This document shows, one piece after another, positions 17,131-24,421 of a stretch of 56,288 bases of DNA. Numbering within the stretch: position 1 is the first letter of the stretch; each line of letters starts with the position of its first letter. The notes beneath the pieces are model-generated. The model ran no database searches. It was not told the origin of the DNA and saw only the letters and a list, made by a program, of their open reading frames with translations. Source of the stretch: Spirosoma spitsbergense DSM 19989 (GTDB lineage Bacteria > Bacteroidota > Bacteroidia > Cytophagales > Spirosomataceae); contig NZ_KB893567.1 of assembly GCF_000374085.1 (NCBI RefSeq), forward strand, positions 244 to 56,531, read 5' to 3'. The position numbers were made by a program, and so were the translations under genes.

Positions 17131-20100
17131 TTAAAGTGATAAAGAAACCCCCAGTACTACACTCTTGGCTACGCTGAACACGTTGCCGGTGGTACCGGCA
17201 AAATTCTGCTGAACGTTCATGCCCTTCCGACGGGAAAGAATCAGGAAGTTCTCCGCACTCACATATACTTGTGCGTTGTTCAGGAACAACCGGGTGGAGA
17301 CTGTCTTCGGTAAAGCGTACGATAACGTAACGTTGCGCATGTTCAGGTAACTGGCATCAATGAGCCAGCGATCCGATGCCGCATCGAAATCAGAGGTACG
17401 GGCGGCATCCATGCGGGGCACGTTAGTTACGTCGCCGGGGTTCTGCCAGCGTTGCAGCATATCCACGTGTTTGGCACTACCGTACCCGCCCGAACTCATC
17501 AGGGCAGCATAGGCTCCGTCGTACACTTTACCACCCAACTGATACACGAACAGGGCCGAAAGGGTAAGTCCTTTGAAACTGAAGGAGTTGGTAAATCCAC
17601 CCGAAACGGTCGGAATAGACGTGCCGTTGTAGTGATAACGGGCGTTGTTGGCACTCGTGGTAAGCGTGTCGCCCGTTTCGGTCACCCGTGAGTTGGCAGC
17701 TACGAAACTGGCTGCCCGGTACTGTACTTCGCCCGTAGCGGGGTTAACTCCCTGATAGTCACGAAGCCAGTAATCGTAAAGCGATGAGCCCTCTTTGAGT
17801 TTCTTGGTACCATCGATGATTTCGGGATTCTCAGCCGGCATCTTCGTGATCTTGTTTTTTATATGCGTCGCATTCACATCGAGGTGCCAGGTGAAATCTT
17901 TGGTTCGAACGACATCAAGGCCCAATTCTACTTCAACGCCCCGGTTGTACATCGTACCAATGTTACGCGTAACGGTTTGAATTCCTGATGACAAAGGGAG
18001 TGGTACCGCGAATATCAGGTTCGATGACCGGCGGTCGAAGTATTCGACCGTACCGGTAAGGCGGTTCTTGAACAAACCGAATTCTAAAGCCGCATCAAAG
18101 GAATTGCTCGATTCCCAGGCTAGATCCCGGTTGCCCAGGCTCGATTGCAGAATCCCCGCTTCCGACGCGTTGTTAAAGCCCAGATTGTACAGTGGCTGCC
18201 AGGCGTAATAGCTGATACTGGCATTATCGGCGGTAGTACCACCGCCGTCGTTACCCGTCTGGCCATACGAAGCTCTCAGCTTGAATGTATTGATGGTCGG
18301 AATGTTTTTCAGGAAAGCTTCTTGATCCAGCCGCCAGGCACCACTCACGGAATAGAACGTTCCCCAGCGGGAGTCCTTGTAAAACTTACTGGTTCCATCC
18401 CGGCGTACGGAGAAAGACGCAAAATACTTCTGGTCGTAATCGTAATTGAAGCGGGAGAAGTACCCCTCAATCCGCCGAATGTTGTACTCGGATGACAGGT
18501 TAGTCGTTGTGGTGAAGTTAACCAATTCGACGTTGCCGTCCAGAATCTGCTGCGAGCGTGAACCGGTCAGGATATTGTCGGTCGTATGGAAATTCTCATG
18601 ACCTATCAGCGCATCGAATGTGTGTTTGCCGTACGTTTTGTTATAGTTCAGCAACTGATTGAGGTTGTAGCCCGAAATGTTCTGAAAGTAATGCGTCGAA
18701 CGACCTGCGGGGGCACCGTCGCCAATCTCTGGGTTGCCGTAGGTGGTGTAATCGGTGTTGGTGATGTCGGTACCGAAGTTGGTCGTGAATTTGAAATCTT
18801 TCAGGAACGTAATCTCACCGTACACCCGGCCACTCAGTACATTCCGGCGAAAATAGTTCTGGTTCAACTCCGTTTCGGCAATGGCATGACGTCCACCAAA
18901 CTGAGGCCGGTTGGGTAGGCCCAGAGCGTTCAGGTTACCATAATCGTACCGGCGGTTGCCGTTGGGCAGCGTCAGGAACTGGCCTGGATTGGCAGGGTCG
19001 AAGGCGTAGACCGGATAAATCGGCCCCATATTCCGCGAGAAGAAGAACGGGTTAACAAACGTAGTGCCCCCATCAGCCGGTACATCGGCCTGATTCGACT
19101 TGATCACCGTTGCCGATAGGTTAGCCCCCGTCTTAAACCAGGATTTTAGTTGAGAATTGACATTCAGACGGCCCGCATAACGCTCGTAATCGGACCGGAT
19201 CAGATACCCTTTATCGCCCAGGTAGGAGAGCGATAACAGGTAATCTGACTTATCCTGACCACCCGAGAAGGTAGCGTTCATCTCGTCGCGGTTGCCTTGC
19301 CGAACCAGGGGTTTTTCCCAGTTCAGATCGTCGGGCGAATACAGAAGCTGGGCGCTGGGGTTCAGCTTACCATCCGTACCCACCAACTGAGCGTCAGGTA
19401 CATTATATACATTATACCCAGTCAGACTGACCAGACGGTTGCTGGCATCGGTATTAGCGGCAGCTAGCGATAATGGGTTGGTAGCCCGGTAGGCAACGCT
19501 GTTGCGGTAGGTTTCCCACATGAGTGGGTAGTATTCGGCTGGTCCAACGCGGTCATACTCGGGCAAACCACGCGAACTGAAGCCTTTGGTGTACCGAACG
19601 TTGATGACGTTGCGGTTCTTTTGCCCTTTTTTTGTCGTCACAATCACCACGCCGTTGGCAGCCCGGGCACCGTACAGAGCCGTTGAAGCGGCATCTTTCA
19701 GGACTGTAATCGTTTCAATGTCGTTCGGGCTAAGCGTAGCAATATCCGCTGTGTATGGAATACCATCCACTACATAGAGCGGGCTGTTTCCCGACGAAAT
19801 CGAGCCAAATCCCCGAATCCGGATATCCGGTGCCGATCCTGGCTGACCACTGCCTGCCGTTGTCTGCACCCCCGACGTTGCCCCTGCAATAGCCTGAACC
19901 AGGTTGTTGACGGGTCGGTCAGCAATCTTGCTGGCATCAATCGTCCCGGCCGAACCTGTAAAGGCCGACCGTTTGGCACTACCAAAGGTGGTAACGACCA
20001 CTTCATCCAGATTGGTAGCGTCGGGTGCCAGATTGATATTAATCGTTGACTTATTTCCCACCGCAACCTCCTGCGGAATGTAGCCCACAAAGCTGTACAC

Positions 20101-20313
20101 AAGGCGGGCATTCGTCGGGACAGTTATCTGATAGTTGCCCTGCGCATCGGTCGTGGCCCCACGGGTTGTACCCTTTACCTGTACGTTTACACCCGGCAAA
20201 CCGGAACCATCATCGGATGAAGTAACACGGCCACTTACGGCTACATCCTGCGCCAGCGCCGGCAAACAGAAGAGCAATGAAAGCAACCAACCTCCAAATA
20301 AAATTTTACGCAT
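17131..20313 (-). CDS. SusC/RagA TonB-linked outer-membrane transporter (copy 2)
   Basis: A 1060-residue SusC homologue: signal peptide, carboxypeptidase-regulatory-like domain (DGSGLPGVNVQVKGTTRG), plug (IRIRGFGSISSGNSPLYVVD, then TALYGARAANGVVIVTTKKG) and barrel ending GVSLSL. The first 110 residues are nearly the same as in the SusC at 12169-15315, down to the DNA level, while plug and barrel diverge. It is the lead gene of a pair with the SusD at 15638-17116. The upstream 275 bp are very AT-rich. No sigma/anti-sigma genes are adjacent. Confidence 0.96.
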   Translation of the reverse strand: MRKILFGGWLLSLLFCLPALAQDVAVSGRVTSSDDGSGLPGVNVQVKGTTRGATTDAQGNYQITVPTNARLVYSFVGYIPQEVAVGNKSTININLAPDATNLDEVVVTTFGSAKRSAFTGSAGTIDASKIADRPVNNLVQAIAGATSGVQTTAGSGQPGSAPDIRIRGFGSISSGNSPLYVVDGIPYTADIATLSPNDIETITVLKDAASTALYGARAANGVVIVTTKKGQKNRNVINVRYTKGFSSRGLPEYDRVGPAEYYPLMWETYRNSVAYRATNPLSLAAANTDASNRLVSLTGYNVYNVPDAQLVGTDGKLNPSAQLLYSPDDLNWEKPLVRQGNRDEMNATFSGGQDKSDYLLSLSYLGDKGYLIRSDYERYAGRLNVNSQLKSWFKTGANLSATVIKSNQADVPADGGTTFVNPFFFSRNMGPIYPVYAFDPANPGQFLTLPNGNRRYDYGNLNALGLPNRPQFGGRHAIAETELNQNYFRRNVLSGRVYGEITFLKDFKFTTNFGTDITNTDYTTYGNPEIGDGAPAGRSTHYFQNISGYNLNQLLNYNKTYGKHTFDALIGHENFHTTDNILTGSRSQQILDGNVELVNFTTTTNLSSEYNIRRIEGYFSRFNYDYDQKYFASFSVRRDGTSKFYKDSRWGTFYSVSGAWRLDQEAFLKNIPTINTFKLRASYGQTGNDGGGTTADNASISYYAWQPLYNLGFNNASEAGILQSSLGNRDLAWESSNSFDAALEFGLFKNRLTGTVEYFDRRSSNLIFAVPLPLSSGIQTVTRNIGTMYNRGVEVELGLDVVRTKDFTWHLDVNATHIKNKITKMPAENPEIIDGTKKLKEGSSLYDYWLRDYQGVNPATGEVQYRAASFVAANSRVTETGDTLTTSANNARYHYNGTSIPTVSGGFTNSFSFKGLTLSALFVYQLGGKVYDGAYAALMSSGGYGSAKHVDMLQRWQNPGDVTNVPRMDAARTSDFDAASDRWLIDASYLNMRNVTLSYALPKTVSTRLFLNNAQVYVSAENFLILSRRKGMNVQQNFAGTTGNVFSVAKSVVLGVSLSL

Positions 20314-20360
20314 TTGTGAGAAGTGATTAGATTAATAATGAAATAATCAAAAACAAGCCA

Positions 20361-20368
20361 CAAATATA
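20361..20368 (-). promoter_or_regulatory. Promoter -7 box (TATATTTG) for SusC/SusD operon 2
   Basis: The minus strand reads TATATTTG 48 nt upstream of the SusC start, the same sequence and the same distance as for operon 1. The plus-strand context ACAAATATACG is shared by both sites. The surrounding intergenic region is AT-rich; a -33 element is not obvious. Confidence 0.55.
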
Positions 20369-20511
20369 CGGTCTGCATTAATACACTTTAATCTATAAAG
20401 GCTAAATAATTAACATTTTTTTAATATTAATTATTTTATAATTTTTGTGGAAATAGTTTAAAAATTATTTAAGGTAACAGGTTTATCTAGCTGACTAATA
20501 GCGACATAGCA

Positions 20512-20547
20512 CAAAAAAAGTGATAACCGTAAGGTTGCCACTTTTTG
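20512..20547 (-). terminator. Terminator after the SpmA/SpmB-like gene
   Basis: On the minus strand AAAAAGTGGCAACC pairs with GGTTATCACTTTTT at 12 of 14 positions around a short loop, followed by more T residues. It lies about 40 nt after the stop of the transporter-like gene. Confidence 0.65.
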
Positions 20548-20588
20548 CGCGGTTCCTGGAATCTGAAATTGTACTTTTCTTTTATTTG

Positions 20589-21824
20589 TCAATGAAAGAA
20601 GAAGTAGCCGAGCGCAATGCCGGCAATTACGCCCATCAAATCGGCAAACAATCCGAAAGGAATAGCATAGCGAGAGTTACGGATACCGACCGAACCGAAG
20701 TATAAGGCTACAATATAAAAAGTCGTATCGGCAGCCCCCTGAAACATGCACGCTAACCGCCCGACGAACGAATCGGGGCCAAACTGTTTCATCGCATCAA
20801 TCATCAACGCCCGCGACCCCGACCCGCTCAGCGGCCGCATCAGTGCCACGGGCAACGCGTCGGTAAACTCGGTGTTCAGCCCTGTAAAACTAAACAGGTA
20901 TTTCAACCCGTCGATGACATAGTCCATAGCCCCCGAATTGCGAAAGGCGCCGATGGCAACCAGCATCCCAACCAGATAGGGAATAATGCGGACGGATGTC
21001 TCAAAACCACCCTTTGCTCCTTCAATAAACGCGTCGAAGATGTCTACTTTCTTGCGCATCGCTCCCAGCAGAAACGACACTACGATAAGCATGAGAACAA
21101 GGTTGCCCGTTACTTTGGAAATAACCTCGATTTCTTCTTTACTCTTGGTAGATAGATACCACAAAGCCAGGCCTATCAGGCTCGTAATACCACCCAGCCA
21201 TCCCAGTACCGTACCGTTGATGAGGTTAATGCGCTGTTTGACAGCTACGGCAATCATACTCACCACGGTGGCTACGTAGGTGGCAATAAGGCAGGGGATA
21301 AAAATATCGGATGGATCTTTCGCGCCCAAAATAGCCCGTTGTGCCATAATGCTAAGTGGAATGATGGTCAGGCCAGACGTATGCAACACCAGAAACATGA
21401 TCTGAGCATTGGAGGCCGTTTCCTTTTCAGGATTCAGTTCCTGTAAACTCTGCATAGCTTTCAACCCAAAGGGCGTGGCGGCATTGTCCAGCCCCAGCAT
21501 ATTAGCCGAGAAATTCATAATCATCTGGCCATTGGCAGGATGGTTTTGCGGAACTTCGGGGAAGAGCTTATGAAAGAACGGGCCAATGATACGGGCCAGA
21601 AAGTTAATGGCCCCCGCTTTTTCGCCAATGTTGAGCAGTCCCAGGAAAAAGGCCATTACCCCCGCCAGTGGCAGGGCGATATCCATGACAGCTACTTTGG
21701 ACGAATCGAACAGCCCCTCGACGATAAGTTTGAAAATTTCAGTGTCGCCCAGAAAAATCAGTTTGGCCAGAGCCACCAGAAACGCGATGATAAAAAAAGC
21801 AACCCAGATGTAGTTTAGTGCCAT
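20589..21824 (-). CDS. Fused SpmA/SpmB-like nucleoside-recognition membrane protein
   Basis: A 411-residue integral membrane protein with two homologous halves. The N-terminal half (about 1-205) resembles spore maturation protein A (MNFSANMLGLDNAATPFGLK) and the C-terminal half (about 225-411) resembles SpmB (MRPLSGSGSRALMIDAM, GAADTTFYIVALYFGSVG). Each half carries a Gate/nucleoside-recognition-type domain with several membrane segments. In spore formers these are two genes; in Bacteroidota a fused form is common although the organisms do not sporulate. Substrate is unknown. The gene is divergent from the dipeptidase gene at 21961. Confidence 0.88.
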   Translation of the reverse strand: MALNYIWVAFFIIAFLVALAKLIFLGDTEIFKLIVEGLFDSSKVAVMDIALPLAGVMAFFLGLLNIGEKAGAINFLARIIGPFFHKLFPEVPQNHPANGQMIMNFSANMLGLDNAATPFGLKAMQSLQELNPEKETASNAQIMFLVLHTSGLTIIPLSIMAQRAILGAKDPSDIFIPCLIATYVATVVSMIAVAVKQRINLINGTVLGWLGGITSLIGLALWYLSTKSKEEIEVISKVTGNLVLMLIVVSFLLGAMRKKVDIFDAFIEGAKGGFETSVRIIPYLVGMLVAIGAFRNSGAMDYVIDGLKYLFSFTGLNTEFTDALPVALMRPLSGSGSRALMIDAMKQFGPDSFVGRLACMFQGAADTTFYIVALYFGSVGIRNSRYAIPFGLFADLMGVIAGIALGYFFFH

Positions 21825-21960
21825 CGGTACTAATGAATGAGTGAATGAGCAAAAGAGTGAAAGAGTGAATGGCTCTCCACCTAATCATTTATATGGGTTT
21901 TAGCAGAATACCGTAAGTTTACAGGAACATTTTGCTCGAACCAATTTTGACTTAACATTC

Positions 21961-22656
21961 TTGATAAAGATAAGCTTAACCACTGCTATCGTTGCTCTTT
22001 CAACGGCCGCTCTTTCGCTCTTTCACTCTTTCGCTCTTTCACAATCCTTTGAATCGGCTATGCAGAAACAGGGGCTGGTGGATGTGCAAAAAATAGACCC
22101 CAGTATTCTGGTCGAACTCAAATACTCAACGACTGATAACTTTGTGGGCAAAGATGTGTACGGTGAACTTACCCGCGCCTACATGCAGCCGATGGCCGCC
22201 CGGAAACTTGCCAGGGCGAGTCAGTACCTACAGGAGCACCATCCCGACCTGCGACTGCTGGTGTATGATGCTGCCCGGCCCCGGCAGGCTCAGTGGAACC
22301 TTTGGAATGCGCTTCCTGACGTGCCCGAACGGGAACGCCGAAAATACGTGGCCGACCCCCGTCTGGGTTCCATCCATAACTACGGCTGTGCGGTCGATTT
22401 AACCGTGGCTACGAAAGATGGAGCGGAACCGCTGGACATGGGCACAAAGTATGACTTCTTTGGTGAACTGGCCTACCCCTCGCGGGAGGCAGCACTGTTA
22501 AAAGCGGGGAAGTTAACCAAAGCCCAGCTCGATAATCGCCTGATTTTACGAACCGCCATGCTTCAGGGCGGTTTTACTCGAATCGAATACGAGTGGTGGC
22601 ACTTCAACGCCCTCTCGCGGGAGCGGGCCAAAGCGACGTTTCAAATTGTAGAATGA
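21961..22656 (+). CDS. VanX-type D-alanyl-D-alanine dipeptidase (M15D)
   Basis: A 231-residue zinc dipeptidase that splits D-Ala-D-Ala or related cell-wall dipeptides. Diagnostic motifs are YDAARPRQAQWNLWN, the zinc motif SIHNYGCAVDLTV (His and Asp ligands) and EYEWWHF near residue 215 (catalytic Glu and third ligand His). The start is TTG at 21961: no upstream in-frame ATG exists, and from the TTG a good signal peptide is read (MIKISLTTAIVALSTAALSL onward, cleavage near ALSQS), so the protein is probably periplasmic. The signal peptide region contains a tandem octamer repeat. A possible two-gene unit with the M28 gene 9 nt downstream. Confidence 0.9.
   Translation: MIKISLTTAIVALSTAALSLFHSFALSQSFESAMQKQGLVDVQKIDPSILVELKYSTTDNFVGKDVYGELTRAYMQPMAARKLARASQYLQEHHPDLRLLVYDAARPRQAQWNLWNALPDVPERERRKYVADPRLGSIHNYGCAVDLTVATKDGAEPLDMGTKYDFFGELAYPSREAALLKAGKLTKAQLDNRLILRTAMLQGGFTRIEYEWWHFNALSRERAKATFQIVE
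22010..22041 (+). repeat. Four tandem 8-bp repeats (CTCTTTCR) inside a signal-peptide region
   Basis: Four back-to-back units CTCTTTCG, CTCTTTCA, CTCTTTCG, CTCTTTCA occupy 22010-22041 and encode part of the VanX-type signal peptide (residues about 17-27). Another copy, CTCTTTCA, lies just before, at about 21995-22002. Because 8 is not a multiple of 3, gain or loss of one unit would shift the frame. A related sequence in inverse orientation (21854-21869) lies just upstream of the divergent gene. Confidence 0.8.
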
Positions 22657-22665
22657 TGCTTTTCA

Positions 22666-23752
22666 ATGATGAATGATTTTTCAGGACTAATGCGGCTGCT
22701 GTTTTTTGCGGCTGTGATTAGTATCGGACCTGTGTATGCACAGGAAAGCGTTACCCAAATTACCGTGTCTGCCGATAACCTGAAGCAGCACGTCTTTGCA
22801 TTGGCTTCGGATCGTTTTCAGGGCCGCAAAACAGGCACCGATGGGCAGCTACAGGCCGCCACTTATTGTACCCAGGTGTTCAGGCAAAGTCATTTACTGG
22901 CTCCTTTCCGGCTCGATTCGGTTGCCGGGTCATTCCGGCAAACGTTTGCCTTTACCTCTATAGAAGTGGCTCCGTTTGGGGGTTACCGCTCGTACGGTTC
23001 TGGAATGTCTACCTACAAACGGAATGAACTGGTGCCCTTGCCTCAGACAGCAAAAGATAGTAGCCGAAGCCTGTTTGGTCAGAACATCGGAGGTCTGACT
23101 TATTGGCACGGATCTGAAACAGGAGGTAGTTGTCATTTCGGCGCACTACGATCATCTGGGGGCCGAGGGCAAACGTGTTTTTTACGGCGCTGATGATAAT
23201 GCGTCGGGTACGGCCACTATTCTGAGTGTATCGGCGGTATTCGATTCGTTACGGCAGGCGGGTGTTAAAACCCGACGGAGTATGTTGTTCGTGCTTTTTT
23301 CGGGCGAAGAAGGGGGACTACTCGGGTCATCGTACTTCGTTTACAATTCCCCGATTCCACTTCCCCAGCTTGTCGGCGACCTGAATGTAGACATGGTGGG
23401 TAGGGTGGATGATGCCCACCGGAAAAAGCCGGACTATTGCTACCTGCTGACAAACAAGGAAGGGCAAAAACTTCGGCAGATAGCCGAACAGGCTAATGCG
23501 CAATCGGTGAAGTTAGCCATCAATGAAGGGGGATACGATACCGTAAGCGATCCGGAGCAGTTCTTTTACCGGTCTGATCACTACAACTTTGCTAAAAAGG
23601 GGGTTCCGGCCCTGTTCTTTACTAACGGCAGTCATATCGACTACCACAAGATTACCGATACGGCAGACCGAATAAACTACGAAGCCCTGGCTAAACGGGC
23701 CACATTAGTGTTTCAAACGGCCTGGGTTCTGGCTAATCAGGACGAGCGATGA
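22666..23752 (+). pseudogene. M28 family metallo-aminopeptidase, frameshifted
   Basis: Two adjacent reading frames together make one secreted M28 peptidase of about 361 residues. The first frame (22666-23193) has a signal peptide ending near PVYAQ and the N-terminal VFALASDRFQGRKTGTDG motif. The catalytic part is in another frame, with SAHYDHLG, GADDNASGTA, FSGEEGGLLGS, LNVDMVGR and a final YHKITDTAD, which include all expected zinc ligands. Removing one T at about 23100-23101 joins LT to IGTDLKQEVVV and restores the frame, so this is a one-base insertion, either a true mutation or a sequencing error. It lies 9 nt after the VanX-type gene, possibly one operon for peptidoglycan or peptide breakdown. 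Confidence 0.85.
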
Positions 23753-23761
23753 TGGTGGCTT

Positions 23762-23801
23762 TTTATGCTAAATAAATACCAATACTCACCACATCGGCAA
23801 A
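23762..23801 (-). repeat. Displaced copy of the thrA 3' end (direct repeat, left)
   Basis: This 40-bp stretch matches 24382-24421 at 37 of 40 positions in the same orientation. Read on the minus strand it encodes FADVVSIGIYLA followed by TAA, against FADVVSIGSYLA and TAA at the end of intact thrA. It ends 5 nt before the toxin stop and begins 9 nt after the M28 stop. Confidence 0.85.
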
Positions 23802-23806
23802 CCTAT

Positions 23807-24124
23807 TCAGAGTTGTAGCAACAGACGCAAATTCTGATGAACACTTTGTAATTGAGCCGCATCTAAAGTGCCTAACAGCCCCTGAGCCAGATTCGCATCA
23901 ATGGTAGCTAATTTACTAAGTCGAACCAGCGATAGTTTTTTCAAACCGTTTAAACGGGTAGGTGTAATTACCAGATCGGTTGGTTCCTGCCACTGAAGCT
24001 GCGTTGTAATAAAAGCAAGCGTAACGTCAAATGGAGTTGCCAAAAGAACCAAGGCGGGCCTTATTTTACTGCCCGATAAATCCGTAAATGGAAACGGCAC
24101 TACAATCAGATCGCCCTGCTTCAC
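23807..24124 (-). CDS. MazF/PemK-type toxin (endoribonuclease)
   Basis: A 105-residue toxin of the PemK/MazF fold, which cleaves mRNA at short recognition sequences. The N-terminus KQGDLIVVPFPFTDLSGSK followed by IRPALVL is the family signature; the later FITTQL and DLVITP segments also fit. The start is GTG, overlapping the antitoxin stop by four bases (GTGA), which indicates translational coupling. The gene and its antitoxin sit between two 40-bp copies of the thrA 3' end. The toxin appears full length and has no visible inactivating change. Confidence 0.9.
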   Translation of the reverse strand: MKQGDLIVVPFPFTDLSGSKIRPALVLLATPFDVTLAFITTQLQWQEPTDLVITPTRLNGLKKLSLVRLSKLATIDANLAQGLLGTLDAAQLQSVHQNLRLLLQL

Positions 24125-24348
24125 CTGTACCTTTCCTTCAAATCGTCCAGCGTATATAAATCCTCCTCATCCTTGAGAAACGCAAACGCACTTGAGTTTT
24201 CAACCAATTGCTGAATACCCCCTTGCAAAACACGTTCCTCATGCTTCTTTAGTATGAAGGAAGCGAAATCGACCACCTCACTGATTTTCTCTTCGGGAAG
24301 TTGCTCAACGGTCTGTAAAACCTGCTCTACCAGTTGTCGTCGGCTCAT
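24121..24348 (-). CDS. Antitoxin partner of the MazF/PemK toxin
   Basis: A 75-residue acidic protein upstream of and overlapping the toxin. The N-terminal segment LVEQVLQTVEQLPEEKISEV with VVDFASFILKKHEER resembles the short helical antitoxins of the DUF2281/VapB-like type, and the C-terminus (FAFLKDEEDLYTLDDLKERY) is an acidic tail of the kind that wraps the toxin. It should neutralise the toxin and repress the operon through the palindrome overlapping its start codon (24347-24375). The antitoxin-before-toxin order is standard for type II modules. Confidence 0.85.
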   Translation of the reverse strand: MSRRQLVEQVLQTVEQLPEEKISEVVDFASFILKKHEERVLQGGIQQLVENSSAFAFLKDEEDLYTLDDLKERYR

Positions 24349-24375
24349 ATTAGTCTGATTTCAGAGCACTAATAT
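24347..24375 (-). promoter_or_regulatory. Operator-like palindrome at the antitoxin start
   Basis: ATATTAGT (24347-24354) and ACTAATAT (24368-24375) are exact reverse complements, 13 nt apart, and the first arm overlaps the antitoxin start codon. Type II antitoxins usually bind such a site to autoregulate the operon; that role is inferred. Confidence 0.55.
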
Positions 24376-24381
24376 AGAACG

Positions 24382-24421
24382 TTTACGCTAAATAACTACC
24401 AATACTGACCACATCGGCAAA
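24382..24421 (-). repeat. 3' end of thrA (direct repeat, right)
   Basis: The last 13 codons of thrA including its stop form the right-hand member of a 40-bp direct repeat with 23762-23801 (three mismatches, offset 620 bp). It lies about 33 nt upstream of the antitoxin start. Confidence 0.85.
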
